NCBI RefSeq assembly: GCF_001895045.1
Contig: NZ_BDAM01000011.1
Location: forward strand, 124,001-188,000
DNA length: 64,000 bases
Direction of reading: 5' to 3'
Origin: Rhodococcus coprophilus NBRC 100603
Lineage (GTDB): Bacteria; Actinomycetota; Actinomycetes; Mycobacteriales; Mycobacteriaceae
Of this stretch, positions 35,601 through 45,900 are shown piece by piece. Within the stretch, counting starts at the first letter, position 1, and every line of letters begins with the position of its first letter. The notes beneath the pieces are model-generated. The model was not told where the DNA came from. It searched no databases and saw nothing but the letters and a program-made list of their open reading frames with translations. Position numbers and translations under genes: made by a program.

Positions 35601-36692
35601 GTGTCGCAGGCAGGGGTGGATGTGAGTTCGCAGGGGCGGGAAACAGAGCAGTCACGCGTGGTGCTGGTGACCGGTGCCAGCAGGTTTCTCGGCGGCTATC
35701 TGGTGACACGACTCGCACAGAACCCGGATATCGAGCGCGTCATCGCAGTCGATACGCAATCGCCGACCAAAGACATGCACCGGCGGATGGGCCGCGCAGA
35801 ATTCGTTCTCGCCGACATCCGGAACCCCCTTCTCGGCAAGGTCATCCGCAACATGGGTGTCGACACCGTCGTGCACGCGTCGGCCGTCGCCAAAGCCCCG
35901 AAGTCCGGCAGTCGCACGGCGATGAAGGACATGAACATCCTCGGCGCCATGCAGCTGTTCGCCGTCTGCCAGAAGGCGCCGTCGGTGCGCAAGGTCGTTC
36001 TGCGATCGTCCTCGGTGGTGTACGGGTCGAGTGCGAAGGACCCGGCGAAGTTCACAGAAGAGATGAGCGCCCGACGCCGGCCCACAGGCCCGTTCGCCAG
36101 GGACATGATCGAAATCGAAGGCTACCTGCGCGGGCTGGCGCGTCGGCGCAGCGACATCGCGACCACCATCCTCCGGCTCGCCCCGACTGTCGGTAACCGG
36201 TTGCCCGGGTCGGTGTCGAGTTACCTCACCTCGCCGCTCGTGCCCACGGTGCTCGGCCGCGACGCGCGGTTGCAGCTGCTGCACGAGGAAGACGCACTCG
36301 GCGCTCTCGAACACGCCGTCGTCGGAGGGCCGTCCGGCATATACAACGTCGCGGGGGACGGAATCGTCATGATGTCCCAGGCCGTCCGCCGCGCGGGAGG
36401 TGTGACCGTGCCGATGCCGTACGGGTTGTTCCGCACTGCCGGGCACGCTCTCATGGGCTCGGTGATGAAGTCGTTCACCAAGGAAGAGCTGGACTACTTC
36501 CATTTCGGTTGTGGGCTCGACACCACGCGCATGCGCACCGAGCTGGGCTTCGAACCGCGCTGGACGACGCGGGAAGCGCTCGACGACTTCGCGCGCGGAA
36601 TCAATCTCACCCGGGTGATGAGAACCGAGTGGGTGGACAGGGCCGAATCGATGGTGCTCTCCGCTCTGGGCGAGCGAACGGAGGTTCGATGA
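35601..36692 (+). CDS. NAD-dependent epimerase/dehydratase (GalE2-type)
   Basis: This 363-residue extended SDR has VVLVTGASRFLGGYL as the cofactor motif (TGxxxxLG) and VLADIRNPLLGKVI for the adenine site. The usual active-site YxxxK is not visible: SSSVVYGSSAKDPAK gives Tyr, but the motif lysine at the helix is replaced (PFARDMIEIEGYL region). It is therefore an atypical SDR, like Rv0501. The GTG at 35601 is the longest start; GTG at 35622 has a better ribosome-binding site (AGGGGTGG). It overlaps the acyltransferase start. Confidence 0.8.
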   Translation: MSQAGVDVSSQGRETEQSRVVLVTGASRFLGGYLVTRLAQNPDIERVIAVDTQSPTKDMHRRMGRAEFVLADIRNPLLGKVIRNMGVDTVVHASAVAKAPKSGSRTAMKDMNILGAMQLFAVCQKAPSVRKVVLRSSSVVYGSSAKDPAKFTEEMSARRRPTGPFARDMIEIEGYLRGLARRRSDIATTILRLAPTVGNRLPGSVSSYLTSPLVPTVLGRDARLQLLHEEDALGALEHAVVGGPSGIYNVAGDGIVMMSQAVRRAGGVTVPMPYGLFRTAGHALMGSVMKSFTKEELDYFHFGCGLDTTRMRTELGFEPRWTTREALDDFARGINLTRVMRTEWVDRAESMVLSALGERTEVR

Positions 36693-37687
36693 CACAAGTA
36701 GCCAAGGTGATCCCGCTGCACGCCGGGACTCGTCGTCCGGCGGGAGGCCGCGCGTCCGAGACCGTCGCTCCGCGTCCCCCCGAGCGGCCTGCGTCTCCGG
36801 GCCGGCCACAGCAGCCCCACGACTCCGGCGGTGTGCTCGACGGACTCCGTGATGCCCTCATCGCCCAGGTGGTCGAAACCGCCGAGTTCGTGCGTCGCCG
36901 CATGGTCGGCGACTACGAAGTCGACGATTTCGGGTTCGACCCGCATTTCGCGGATCACGTCGTCCAGCCGGTCCTGCGGCCGCTGTTCGAGAAGTGGTTC
37001 CGCGTGGAGGTGCGCGGCGCCGAGAACATCCCCTCCGACGGACGAGCTCTGATCGTCGCCAACCACGCCGGCACCTTGCCCCTCGACGCACTCATGACCT
37101 CGGTCGCGGTCCGGGAGCGTGCGGGCCGTCCGCTCCGGATGCTCGCCGCCGACCTTGCGTTCGATCTGCCGGTCGTCGGCACCGTAGCGCGGAAAGCAGG
37201 CCATACTCTCGCGTGCCATCCCGATGCCGAACGCCTGCTGCAGGAGGACCAGGTGGTCGCCGTCTTCCCGGAGGGCTACAAGGGCCTAGGAAAACCGTTC
37301 AAGGAACGCTACAAGCTGCAGCGTTTCGGCCGCGGCGGGTTCGTGTCCGCGGCGCTGCGGACCCACGCGCCGATCGTGCCGTGCTCGATCGTGGGCTCGG
37401 AGGAGATCTACCCCAACATCGCCGACCTGTCGTCGCTCGCGCGTCTGCTCGGCCTGCCGTACTTCCCGGTCACGCCGCTGTTCCCGGCGCTCGGTCCGCT
37501 CGGGCTCGTCCCGTTGCCGTCCAAGTGGTACATCGAGTTCGGCACACCCATCACCACGGACGTGTACGACGAGGTCGCCGCCGACGACCCGATGGTGTTG
37601 TTCGAGGTCACCGACCACGTGCGGGAGACCATCCAGCAGACGCTCTACAAATTGCTCACGCGTCGCCGCAACGTCTTCCTCGGATAG
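36689..37687 (+). CDS. PlsC-like lysophospholipid acyltransferase family protein
   Basis: This 332-residue acyltransferase has the catalytic block ALIVANHAGTLPLDALM, in which His and Asp are spaced by six residues rather than the usual four, and the substrate-binding VVAVFPEGYKGLGKPFKERYKL (EG motif). A disordered N-terminal arm (1-50) precedes it. The ATG overlaps the epimerase stop. Its place matches Rv0502. A glycerolipid or trehalose-lipid acyl acceptor is possible; the target is not known. Confidence 0.8.
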   Translation: MTQVAKVIPLHAGTRRPAGGRASETVAPRPPERPASPGRPQQPHDSGGVLDGLRDALIAQVVETAEFVRRRMVGDYEVDDFGFDPHFADHVVQPVLRPLFEKWFRVEVRGAENIPSDGRALIVANHAGTLPLDALMTSVAVRERAGRPLRMLAADLAFDLPVVGTVARKAGHTLACHPDAERLLQEDQVVAVFPEGYKGLGKPFKERYKLQRFGRGGFVSAALRTHAPIVPCSIVGSEEIYPNIADLSSLARLLGLPYFPVTPLFPALGPLGLVPLPSKWYIEFGTPITTDVYDEVAADDPMVLFEVTDHVRETIQQTLYKLLTRRRNVFLG

Positions 37688-37741
37688 CCGCTCGGCTCGA
37701 TCGCCACTCGATCCCGTCGACCGGGCTGGATCTGCTGCCGG

Positions 37742-38695
37742 TCAGTTGCGGTCGCGGCGGCGTCCGACCATCACGGCCACCGCACCGCCTGCCGCGCCGA
37801 GGCCCAGCGCGGTGGGAACGCCCACCTTCGCGGCTTTGCGGCCCGTGCGGAAATCGCGGATCTCCCAGCCCCGTGTCCGCGCGACCTGCCGGAGATCGGG
37901 ATCGGGATTGATCGCCACGGCGGTGCCCACGACCGAAAGCATGGGCAGGTCGTTGTGGCTGTCGGAATAGGCGGTGCACCGCTTCAGATTGAGACCTTCA
38001 CCGATGGCCAGGGCGCGCACCGCGTGCGCTTTGCCGAGACCGTGCAGGATGTCGCCGACGAGCCGCCCGGTGAACCGGCCGTTCTCCGCTTCCGCGACTG
38101 TGCCGAGCGCACCCGTCAGGCCGAGGCGTTTCGCGATGACGTCCGCGAGCTGGACCGGGGTGGCGGTGACCAGCCACACCTGCTGACCGGCGTCGAGGTG
38201 CATCTGCGCGAGCGCACGGGTGCCGGCCCAGATCTTGTCGGCGATGATCTCGTCGTAGATCTCCTCGCCGAGTCGTCGCAACTCCTCGGTGGAACGGCCC
38301 TGGACGAAGGACAGCGCCTTGTCGCGGCCGATCGCCACGTCGTGCGCGTTCTCCTTGCCGGTGACGCGGAACTTGACCTGCTGCCACGCGAACTCGAACA
38401 GGTCCGACTTCGAGAAGTAGTCACGCGCGACGAGTCCGCGTGCGAAGTGGATGATCGACGCGCCCTGCACCATGGTGTTGTCGACGTCGAAGAATGCGGC
38501 CGCCGTGAGATCGCGGGCGACGGGAGCGGCCTCGAGATCGGGCTCGGGCTCGGTTCGGGACTCCTGCATCGCGAGGGCGGCATCGGCGCTCGCCTCACCC
38601 GCAAGATTGGCGCGGACCTCTTCCTCGCTCGGCCCGAACTTCCGCGACAGCAGTCGCCGGCCGGGCCGGATGATCCGCGCCCATGTTTCACCCAT
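37742..38695 (-). CDS. HAD-IB family phosphatase (SerB-like)
   Basis: This 317-residue protein has the HAD nucleophile motif [15 protein letters not shown] (DxDNT), QVWLVTATP as motif II, and [14 protein letters not shown] as motif IV with the two acidic ligands. A C-terminal membrane-like segment ([16 protein letters not shown]) ends it. It fits the SerB1/CicA type (Rv0505c), phosphoserine phosphatase-like with uncertain substrate. Met at 38695 is chosen; an upstream ATG at 38779 would add 28 residues without domain content. Confidence 0.8.
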   Translation of the reverse strand: MGETWARIIRPGRRLLSRKFGPSEEEVRANLAGEASADAALAMQESRTEPEPDLEAAPVARDLTAAAFFDVDNTMVQGASIIHFARGLVARDYFSKSDLFEFAWQQVKFRVTGKENAHDVAIGRDKALSFVQGRSTEELRRLGEEIYDEIIADKIWAGTRALAQMHLDAGQQVWLVTATPVQLADVIAKRLGLTGALGTVAEAENGRFTGRLVGDILHGLGKAHAVRALAIGEGLNLKRCTAYSDSHNDLPMLSVVGTAVAINPDPDLRQVARTRGWEIRDFRTGRKAAKVGVPTALGLGAAGGAVAVMVGRRRDRN

Positions 38696-38903
38696 GCCCC
38701 AACCGTAGGGAAACGAACCTGCTGGCACTCGCACCTCCGGTGTCGCGACGGCCGGGTCCTCACACCCGTCCATGATCACGGGCGACCCGCGCCCAGCGTA
38801 GCCCGAACGTCACACGCACCCGGGTAGGGAACGACACGGAGGGAACAACACGTAGATGAGGGTGTGACGTTCATCTCGACAGCCGATGGCGCACAGTGGA
38901 CGC

Positions 38904-39194
38904 ATGACCGATGATCGTTCCCGCGCCGCGGACGCGTCCGCACTCCATCACGACGTCACGCTTCTGGTCCGCGCCGGGTGCGGTGCGTGCGGACCGGCGC
39001 GAGCTCAGCTCGAACAGCTCTGTGAAGAGTTCGGTCTGCGGGTCACCTGCATCGATGTGGACGAAGCGGCCGCAAGGGATCCCGAACTTCGTGCCGAATA
39101 CGGCGACCGTCTGCCCGTGGTTCTGCTGGACGGGCGGGAGCACAGTTATTGGGAGGTCGACGAGGAGCGGCTGCGCGCCGATCTCGCCCGCTGA
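38904..39194 (+). CDS. Glutaredoxin-like (DUF836) protein
   Basis: This 96-residue thioredoxin-fold protein has a CGAC active site (C26-C29) after VTLLVRAG, then a DVDEAAARDPELRAEYGDRLPVVLLDG segment with the cis-proline before VVLL. This is the DUF836/glutaredoxin-like form of Rv0508. It is well placed next to the redox regulator rex. Met at 38904 is chosen over 38886 because it starts just ahead of the fold. Electron donors in actinobacteria would be mycothiol or mycoredoxin, which is inferred. Confidence 0.8.
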   Translation: MTDDRSRAADASALHHDVTLLVRAGCGACGPARAQLEQLCEEFGLRVTCIDVDEAAARDPELRAEYGDRLPVVLLDGREHSYWEVDEERLRADLAR

Positions 39195-39253
39195 GTGGGC
39201 CGTCGTCGGCCGTCGCGCAGGTGAGAAGCACATTCGAGGGCCTTCGAGCAACT

Positions 39254-39271
39254 TTGTGCATGGCTTCACAA
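39254..39271. promoter_or_regulatory. Rex operator upstream of rex
   Basis: TTGTGCATGGCTTCACAA matches the Rex consensus TTGTGAANNNNTTCACAA at 16 of 18 positions (counting the four N). It lies 52 bases before the rex start. Its left arm coincides with a -35 position 17 bases ahead of TACCGT (39277-39282), a fitting -10 box. The arrangement suggests NADH-sensitive autoregulation of rex and the hem genes, as in Streptomyces. Confidence 0.8.
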
Positions 39272-39322
39272 GCGGTTACCGTGGGGTGAACGAAATCCCC
39301 GGATCACCGTGAGGCCAGACGT

Positions 39323-40198
39323 GTGTCCACAGGCCGGACGAGGAGCCACAACGTGACGCAGTTGCACCCACCGCAGGGCGAGGACGCCCGCGGTACCGCC
39401 GACTCCGGCGGGGGTGCCGCTCCCGTTGTCCCGGTGAGGGATATACCCCAGGCTACTGTGACGCGTCTCGCGACTTATCTGCGGGTCCTCGGAGCGCTCG
39501 CCGAGGCGGGCACTCTCATCGTGTCGAGCGAGGAACTCGCGTCCGCGGCGGGGGTGGGTTCGGCCAAGCTGCGCAAGGATCTGTCGTTCCTCGGACCGAA
39601 CGGTGTACGCGGCGTCGGATACGACGTGGTGCGTCTCCAGTCCCGGATCGAAAATGCTCTCGGCCTCGACCGCGGTCACCGCGTGGTGCTCGTCGGTGTC
39701 GGCAACCTCGGCCGCGCGCTCGCCCGTTATCCCGGCTTCGACCGTCGCGGATTCACCATGGCGGGTCTGTTCGACGCCGATCCCACGATCGTCGGAACCC
39801 GGGTCGGCGACCTCGTCGTCCGGCATGTCGACGTGCTCGAAGAGGACGCCCGCGAACTCGGTGCCACCATCGGCGTCGTCGCGACTCCCGAAGAAGTCGC
39901 GCAGCACGTGTGCGACCTGCTCGTGCGTTCCGGTGTACGGAGCGTGCTGAGCTTCGCTCCGATCGAACTTGCCGTCCCCGCCCACGTCGAGGTGCGTCGC
40001 GTCGACCTCGCGGTGGAGATGCAGGTGCTCTCCTTCAACAGCACCCGTCACGACGAACTCGTCAGAACCGCTGACGGCACCCGGGCGTCCGGTCTGACGC
40101 GAGTGTCCACACAGAGGTCCGCCCGGCGAACCCAAACAGGTAAGGCGGGCCCGCTCGGGCCGGCTGTGACCAGAAACGGATCGGTGATCGCCCCGTGA
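39323..40198 (+). CDS. rex: Redox-sensing transcriptional repressor Rex
   Basis: This 291-residue repressor reads the NADH/NAD+ ratio. The N-terminal winged helix (about 42-105: [39 protein letters not shown], then GVRGVGYDV) is followed by a Rossmann domain with GVGNLG (125-130). A C-terminal extension beyond the usual domain-swap helix is Arg/Thr-rich and poorly conserved. The GTG at 39323 is the longest start, while GTG at 39353 has a better spaced GAGGAG. It overlaps hemA (GTGA). A Rex operator lies upstream. Confidence 0.95.
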   Translation: MSTGRTRSHNVTQLHPPQGEDARGTADSGGGAAPVVPVRDIPQATVTRLATYLRVLGALAEAGTLIVSSEELASAAGVGSAKLRKDLSFLGPNGVRGVGYDVVRLQSRIENALGLDRGHRVVLVGVGNLGRALARYPGFDRRGFTMAGLFDADPTIVGTRVGDLVVRHVDVLEEDARELGATIGVVATPEEVAQHVCDLLVRSGVRSVLSFAPIELAVPAHVEVRRVDLAVEMQVLSFNSTRHDELVRTADGTRASGLTRVSTQRSARRTQTGKAGPLGPAVTRNGSVIAP

Positions 40199-41616
40199 GT
40201 GTTCTCCTCGTCGGGATTTCGCACCGGAGTGCTCCGGTCTCGATTCTCGAGAAGGTGGCCGTCGCAGATACCGACCGCCCCAAGCTCACCGACAAGATGA
40301 TGGCGTCGGACCGCATTTCCGAGGCCATGATCGTCTCGACCTGCAACAGGGTCGAGGTGTACACCGTGGTCGACGCGTTCCACGGCGCGCTGTCGACGGT
40401 CGGCGAACTGCTCGCCGAGCACTCGGGGCTCGACCTGACCGAACTCCAGAAGCACGCCTACGTCAGGTACAGCGAAGCGGCGGCCGAGCATCTGTTCTCG
40501 GTGGCGAGCGGACTCGACTCCATGGTGGTCGGCGAACAGCAGATCCTCGGGCAGATCCGCACCGCTTACGCGTCGGCCGACGCGCAGCAGGCCGCGGGCC
40601 GCATCCTGCACGAACTCGCACAGCAGGCGCTGCGCGTCGGTAAGCGGGTGCACACCGAGACCGGGATCGACTCCGCCGGTGCCTCGGTGGTCTCGGTGGC
40701 CCTCGACAAGGCAGCTGCTTTCCTCGGCGGCGGTCTGCAGGGCCGCACCGCGGCGGTCATCGGTGCCGGCGCGATGGGTGGCCTCGCCGTCGCTCATCTC
40801 ACCCGTTCCGGCATCGGCAGGATCGTCCTCACCAACCGCACCCGGGAGCGCGCCGAGCGTCTTGCCGAGACGGCACGTGCCAACGGCGTCGAGGCCGATG
40901 TCGTCGCCTTCGACGACCTCGCGTCGGCGCTGTCGCAGGTCGATGTGGCGGTGACCTGCACCGGCGCGGTCGGCACGGTCGTCACCCTCGCCGACGCCCA
41001 CCGCGCGCTCGCCCAACCCGGGCGCGGCGAACGCCCCCTCGCAATCTGCGATCTCGGTCTTCCCCGCGACGTGGAACCGGCCGTCGCCGGTCTCCCCGGA
41101 GTCACCGTGTTCGACATGGAGTCGCTGCAACGCGACCCTGCCGCCGGCGCCGCCTCGTCCGATGCGGAGGCCGCGCGCGCCATCGTCGCGTCCGAACTTT
41201 CGCAGTACCTCACGGCGCAGCGCCTCGCCGAGGTCACGCCGACGGTCACGGCGCTGCGTCAGCGCGCAGCCGAGGTCGTCGAGGGCGAACTGATGCGCCT
41301 CGACTCCCGCCTGCCGGATCTCGAAGACGGCCAGCGCGACGAGGTCGCCCGCACCGTGCGGCGAGTGGTGGACAAGCTGCTGCACGCGCCGACCGTGCGG
41401 GTCAAGCAACTCGCATCGACTCCCGGAGGCGACCAGTACGCGGAGGCTCTGCGTGAGCTGTTCGAACTGCGTCCCGGCGCGGTCGACGCAGTCGCCACCC
41501 CTACCAAGGAACTCGGGTCGCTCACCGACCCGACCACCGCGACGGACCTGTCCGCCGCACTCGATCCTGCTCTCACCACGGAGCTGCAGGCTCCACGAAA
41601 GGACGGCAAGGCATGA
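40195..41616 (+). CDS. hemA: Glutamyl-tRNA reductase
   Basis: This 473-residue enzyme reduces glutamyl-tRNA(Glu) to glutamate-1-semialdehyde with NADPH, the first step of C5-pathway haem synthesis. The catalytic Cys50 is in [10 protein letters not shown]. The NADPH site is [12 protein letters not shown], and the C-terminal helical dimer domain carries [11 protein letters not shown] and [11 protein letters not shown]. The length is slightly above the usual 415-460. It is coupled at GTGA to rex and at ATGA to hemC. Confidence 0.97.
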   Translation: MSVLLVGISHRSAPVSILEKVAVADTDRPKLTDKMMASDRISEAMIVSTCNRVEVYTVVDAFHGALSTVGELLAEHSGLDLTELQKHAYVRYSEAAAEHLFSVASGLDSMVVGEQQILGQIRTAYASADAQQAAGRILHELAQQALRVGKRVHTETGIDSAGASVVSVALDKAAAFLGGGLQGRTAAVIGAGAMGGLAVAHLTRSGIGRIVLTNRTRERAERLAETARANGVEADVVAFDDLASALSQVDVAVTCTGAVGTVVTLADAHRALAQPGRGERPLAICDLGLPRDVEPAVAGLPGVTVFDMESLQRDPAAGAASSDAEAARAIVASELSQYLTAQRLAEVTPTVTALRQRAAEVVEGELMRLDSRLPDLEDGQRDEVARTVRRVVDKLLHAPTVRVKQLASTPGGDQYAEALRELFELRPGAVDAVATPTKELGSLTDPTTATDLSAALDPALTTELQAPRKDGKA

Positions 41617-42623
41617 GCACCGAGGCCGCATCGGCAACCCGGATCGACGCACCCGGGCCACGCCGCACCTTGCGGATCGGCACCCGCGGCAGTGTGCTCG
41701 CCACCACCCAGGCCGGCACGGTGCGCGACGCGCTGGTGGCCGCCGGTCATCCCGCCGAACTCGTCATCATCACGACGAAGGGTGATGTCACGCCCGGACC
41801 GGTCCAGCGCATCGGAGTCGGCGTGTTCACCGCCGAGCTGCGCGAAGCCCTGCTGAACGGCGATGTCGACATCGCGGTCCACTCCTACAAGGACCTGCCC
41901 ACCTTCCAGGACCCCCGGCTCGTCGTTGCGGCAGTCCCGCCGCGCGAGGATCCGCGTGACGCGCTTGTCGCGCGCGACGGACTCGTGCTCGGTGAGCTGC
42001 CCCCCGGATCGAAGGTCGGCACGTCGGCGCCCCGCCGCCGCGCGCAGCTTGCCGCACTCGGACTGGGTCTCGGGCTCGAGCCGCTGCGCGGCAACATCGA
42101 CACCCGCATCGGCAAGGTCGATTCCGGTGAACTCGACGCCATCGTGATCGCACGCGCAGGCCTGTCGCGGATCGGCCGGCTGGATCGGGTCACCGAGGCA
42201 CTCGAACCGGTCCAGATGCTGCCCGCGCCGTCGCAGGGTGCTCTCGCCGTCGAATGCCGCGCCGACGACCCCGAGACCATCGCGCTGGTCACGCCCCTCG
42301 ACGACACGGCGAGCCACGCCGCGGTGATCGCGGAACGCTCCCTGCTCGCCGAACTGGAAGCCGGCTGCACAGCCCCCGTCGGGGCGCTCGCCGAAATCGT
42401 CTCGTCGATCGACGACGACGGACGGGTGTTCGAGGAGTTGTCGGTGCGCGGCTGCGCCGCCGCGCTCGACGGATCGGACGTGCTGCGTGCGAGCGCGGTC
42501 GGCGCACCCGAGCGTGCCGAGGAACTCGGTCGTGCGGTGGCCCGCGAGTTGCTCGACCTCGGCGCCAAGGGCCTGATGGTCGCAGACGGCATAGTTCCCG
42601 AACAGGCCACGGCGGATGATTGA
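41613..42623 (+). CDS. hemC: Porphobilinogen deaminase (hydroxymethylbilane synthase)
   Basis: This 336-residue enzyme joins four porphobilinogens to hydroxymethylbilane. The dipyrromethane cofactor Cys252 is in [11 protein letters not shown]. The [16 protein letters not shown] and RRRAQLA segments hold the cofactor- and substrate-binding Arg and Asp residues. A 15-residue N-terminal extension lies ahead of the normal start. It is translationally coupled to hemA (ATGA) and precedes hemD by 63 bases. Confidence 0.97.
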   Translation: MSTEAASATRIDAPGPRRTLRIGTRGSVLATTQAGTVRDALVAAGHPAELVIITTKGDVTPGPVQRIGVGVFTAELREALLNGDVDIAVHSYKDLPTFQDPRLVVAAVPPREDPRDALVARDGLVLGELPPGSKVGTSAPRRRAQLAALGLGLGLEPLRGNIDTRIGKVDSGELDAIVIARAGLSRIGRLDRVTEALEPVQMLPAPSQGALAVECRADDPETIALVTPLDDTASHAAVIAERSLLAELEAGCTAPVGALAEIVSSIDDDGRVFEELSVRGCAAALDGSDVLRASAVGAPERAEELGRAVARELLDLGAKGLMVADGIVPEQATADD

Positions 42624-42686
42624 CGTGGCCGAGTTGTTCCCCGATTTTTCCCTTACCGCAGATTTGACCGCACTGGAGAATGACCG

Positions 42687-44252
42687 ATGAGCCGAGTCCG
42701 TAAGAACACCCCCGGACGGATCCTGTTCGTGGGATCGGGACCGGGTGATCCGGCACTGCTCACCGTGCGCGCGCACGACGTGCTCACGGGTGCCACCATC
42801 GCCTTCACCGACCCCGATGTCGACAAGGGCGTCGTCGCGCTCGTCGGGACCGATCACGGCAACGATCCGGAGACCGGCGAGCCGATCGCCGAGGTCCGGC
42901 CCGCACTCGGTGAGCCGGCCGAGGTTGCCAAGACGCTCGTCGCGGAAGCCAAGGCGGGACGCGACGTCGTGCGCTTGGTCGCCGGCGACCCGCTGACGAC
43001 CGATTCGGTGATCGCCGAGGTCAATGCGGTTGCCCGTACCCAGGTCGTCTTCGAGGTCCTGCCGGGTCTGCCCGCCGGGTCGTCGGTGCCGAGCTACGCG
43101 GGCATGGCCCTGGGGTCGTGCCACACCGAGGTCGACGTGCGCGGCGAGGTCGACTGGGCTGCGCTCGCCGCGGCTCCCGGTCCGCTCGTGCTGCACGCCA
43201 CCTCGGGTCATCTGGCCGAGACCGCGAGCGCGCTCGTCGAGCACGGACTGGCGCCGCAGACACCGGCCGCCATCACCGTGCGCGGCACCACCCGTCAGCA
43301 GCGCACCGTCGAGGCGACCCTCGCGACACTCAACGACGCGGGTTCCGAACTCGTCGGGTCGCTGGTCGTGACCGTCGGCAAGGTGGTCTCGCAGCGCAAC
43401 AAGATGTCGTGGTGGGAGTCGCGCGCCCTGTACGGCTGGACCGTGCTGGTGCCGCGCACCAAGGAACAGGCCGGGGAGATGAGCGATCGTCTCGTCACGC
43501 ACGGCGCCATTCCGATGGAGGTGCCGACGATCGCGGTCGAGCCGCCGCGCAGCCCCGCGCAGATGGAACGCGCGGTCAAGGGACTCGTCGACGGCCGCTA
43601 CCAGTGGGTGGTGTTCACCTCGACCAACGCGGTGCGCGCGGTGTGGGAGAAGTTCGAGGCGTTCGGCCTCGACGCGCGCGCGTTCTCGGGTGTGAAGATC
43701 GCGTGCGTCGGTCAGGCGACCGCCGACAAGGTGCGTTCGTTCGGCATCATCCCCGAACTGGTTCCGAGCGGTGAGCAGTCCAGCGAGGGTCTGCTGGCCG
43801 AGTTCGCGCCCTACGACGACGTGTTCGATCCCGTGAACCGGGTGCTGTTGCCGCGAGCCGACATTGCGACCGAGACCCTCGCCGAGGGACTTCGCGAACG
43901 CGGCTGGGAGATCGACGACGTCACCGCCTACCGCACCGTGCGGGCGGCGCCGCCGCCGGCTTCGACCCGCGAGATGATCAAGACCGGCGGGTTCGACGCG
44001 GTGTGCTTCACGTCGTCGTCCACGGTCCGCAACCTCGTGGGTATCGCAGGAAAGCCCCACGCGCGCACCATCGTCGCGTGCATCGGCCCGAAGACGGCCG
44101 AGACCGCGATCGAGTTCGGACTGCGCGTCGACGTGCAGCCCGAGACGGCGCAGGTGGGTCCGCTGGTCGAGGCTCTGGCGGAGCACGCGGCCCGGTTGCG
44201 CTCCGAGGGTGCGCTGCCTCCGCCGCGGAAGAAGTCCCGAGCCCGGCGCTGA
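42687..44252 (+). CDS. hemD: Uroporphyrinogen-III synthase with degenerate SUMT domain
   Basis: This 521-residue fusion has an N-terminal tetrapyrrole methylase-like domain (about 10-245) and a C-terminal HemD domain (about 255-500). GSGPGD (16-21) is kept in the first domain, but the SUMT active-site FGRGGEE is replaced by LTTDSVIAEV. LPGLPAGSSVP replaces VPGxTSA, and the THR motif is missing. HemD motifs are WTVLVPRTKEQAGEMSDRL, FTSTNAVRAVWE and FTSSSTVRNLVGI. It matches the Rv0511 type. The methylase half may be inactive or have changed specificity. Confidence 0.9.
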   Translation: MSRVRKNTPGRILFVGSGPGDPALLTVRAHDVLTGATIAFTDPDVDKGVVALVGTDHGNDPETGEPIAEVRPALGEPAEVAKTLVAEAKAGRDVVRLVAGDPLTTDSVIAEVNAVARTQVVFEVLPGLPAGSSVPSYAGMALGSCHTEVDVRGEVDWAALAAAPGPLVLHATSGHLAETASALVEHGLAPQTPAAITVRGTTRQQRTVEATLATLNDAGSELVGSLVVTVGKVVSQRNKMSWWESRALYGWTVLVPRTKEQAGEMSDRLVTHGAIPMEVPTIAVEPPRSPAQMERAVKGLVDGRYQWVVFTSTNAVRAVWEKFEAFGLDARAFSGVKIACVGQATADKVRSFGIIPELVPSGEQSSEGLLAEFAPYDDVFDPVNRVLLPRADIATETLAEGLRERGWEIDDVTAYRTVRAAPPPASTREMIKTGGFDAVCFTSSSTVRNLVGIAGKPHARTIVACIGPKTAETAIEFGLRVDVQPETAQVGPLVEALAEHAARLRSEGALPPPRKKSRARR

Positions 44253-44296
44253 TCCGTGTGTGCCGTCGTGTCCGTCCTGGAAGGTGATGTCGTCCG

Positions 44297-45274
44297 ATGA
44301 TTCCCGAGATCCGTCCGCGCCGGTTGCGCAGCACACCGGCGATGCGTCGTCTGGTCGCCGAAACCTCCTTGGAACCGCGGCATCTCGTGCTGCCGATGTT
44401 CGTGGCCGACGGCATCTCGGAGCCTCGCGAGATCACGTCGATGCCCGGGGTGTACCAGCACACGGCAGAGTCGCTGATCTCGGCGGCGTCCGCCGCGGTC
44501 GAGGCGGGCGTGGGCGGTCTCATGCTCTTCGGAGTGCCCCGCCCCGAGGACAAGGACGCGCGCGGGACGTGTGCGACCGACGAGAACGGTGTGCTCAATC
44601 GTGCTCTGCGGTCGCTGCGCAGCGAACTCGGTGATGCGACGGTGCTGATGGCCGACACGTGTCTCGACGAGTTCACCGACCACGGGCATTGCGGAGTGCT
44701 GACCGACTCGGGCGTCGTCGACAACGACGCGACGCTCGAGCGGTACGCGGAAATGGCTGTGGTTCAGGCGGAGTCCGGTGCCCACCTGCTCGGACCGAGC
44801 GGCATGATGGACGGGCAGGTCGGCGCGATCCGGGAGGCGCTCGACGACGCGGGGTACAAGGACGTGGGCCAGCTCGCTTATGCCGCGAAGTACGCCTCCG
44901 CGTTCTACGGCCCGTTCCGGGAGGCGGTCGGCTCGTCCCTCGAAGGGGACCGCCGTACGTACCAGCAGGATCCGGCGAATCGTCGCGAGTCGCTGTACGA
45001 GGTCGACCTCGATCTCGCCGAAGGCGCCGACATGGTCATGGTCAAGCCCGCGATGTCGTACCTCGACGTGCTCCGGGAAGTGGCCGACCGGTCGCCGGTG
45101 CCTGTCGCCGCGTACCAGATCTCGGGGGAGTACTCGATGATCTCCGCGGCCGCCGCGAACGGATGGATCGATCGTGACGCCGCGATCCTCGAGTCGCTGG
45201 TCGGTATCCGCCGGGCGGGTGCCGACATCGTGCTCACCTACTGGGCCGCAGAGGTCGCGGGGCGGTTGTCGTGA
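44297..45274 (+). CDS. hemB: Delta-aminolevulinic acid dehydratase (porphobilinogen synthase)
   Basis: This 325-residue enzyme condenses two aminolevulinate molecules to porphobilinogen. Schiff-base lysines K198 ([12 protein letters not shown]) and K250 ([11 protein letters not shown]) are present. The metal site reads [15 protein letters not shown] with C122, D124 and C132, a mixed Cys/Asp set between the Zn (three Cys) and Mg (Ala/Asp) types. It follows hemD by 44 bases and overlaps the next membrane protein (GTGA), closing the rex-hem operon. Confidence 0.96.
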   Translation: MIPEIRPRRLRSTPAMRRLVAETSLEPRHLVLPMFVADGISEPREITSMPGVYQHTAESLISAASAAVEAGVGGLMLFGVPRPEDKDARGTCATDENGVLNRALRSLRSELGDATVLMADTCLDEFTDHGHCGVLTDSGVVDNDATLERYAEMAVVQAESGAHLLGPSGMMDGQVGAIREALDDAGYKDVGQLAYAAKYASAFYGPFREAVGSSLEGDRRTYQQDPANRRESLYEVDLDLAEGADMVMVKPAMSYLDVLREVADRSPVPVAAYQISGEYSMISAAAANGWIDRDAAILESLVGIRRAGADIVLTYWAAEVAGRLS

Positions 45275-45804
45275 GCTTTCCCGTTCCGCCGCAGATGCCG
45301 GTGCGGCCGTCGCAACGCCCTGTTCCCGCCGACATCACGACGGCGTACCAATTGTGGTGTGGAGTACTCGGACTCGCCGTAGTGACGCTTGTCGCGAGCC
45401 TTGTCGACATGGTGGCCAGGCGTACCGAACTGGTCGATCTCATGGTGGAGATGGCGCAGGATCCGGCGTTCGAAGGCGTCTCCACCGAGCAGTTGGAATC
45501 TGCGGTTCCGTTGCTCGTCGGGCTCACCGCCGCGCTCGGCCTTGCGGTCATCGGCTTGCTGTATCTGGTGGTCAGGCAGATACGGCGCGCAAAGAACTGG
45601 GCGCGAATGCTGTTGACGCTGCTCGGTGTGTTCATGTCGCTGTCCACCCTGCCGACGGTGTTCGGCGTGGGGGTCGGCGGCGGAACCCTGGGCTGGATAC
45701 TCGGTTTCGTCGGCATCGTGCAAGCCGTACTCACCGTCGGTGCGATCGTGCTGATGCACCGGAAGGAATCGAACCACTTCTTCCTCCGGCTGCCCGAAAA
45801 CTAG
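45271..45804 (+). CDS. Four-TM-type membrane protein after hemB
   Basis: This 177-residue protein has hydrophobic segments about residues 29-47, 81-103, 110-132 and 137-160 with short loops. A Pro-rich N-terminus precedes them. A charged tail ([15 protein letters not shown]) ends it. It starts at a GTG that overlaps the hemB stop, so it is cotranscribed with the hem genes. Rv0513, a membrane protein, is the positional match. Function is unknown. Confidence 0.7.
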   Translation: MSFPVPPQMPVRPSQRPVPADITTAYQLWCGVLGLAVVTLVASLVDMVARRTELVDLMVEMAQDPAFEGVSTEQLESAVPLLVGLTAALGLAVIGLLYLVVRQIRRAKNWARMLLTLLGVFMSLSTLPTVFGVGVGGGTLGWILGFVGIVQAVLTVGAIVLMHRKESNHFFLRLPEN

Positions 45805-45900
45805 GCGCGTCACCAGGTGCGAATCGGGGTTCGGGGATAGTACGGTGAGCGCTGGCATCGACGGCTGTACCGGCCGTCTCCCGTCGACCTCGAGGACGTC

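Noticed and set aside
41259-44336. 1025-codon open frame on the minus strand across hemA-hemC-hemD-hemB
   Set aside because: It is a shadow of the well-supported plus-strand hem genes; its translation is Arg/Gly/His-rich without domains, as expected from high-GC antisense frames.
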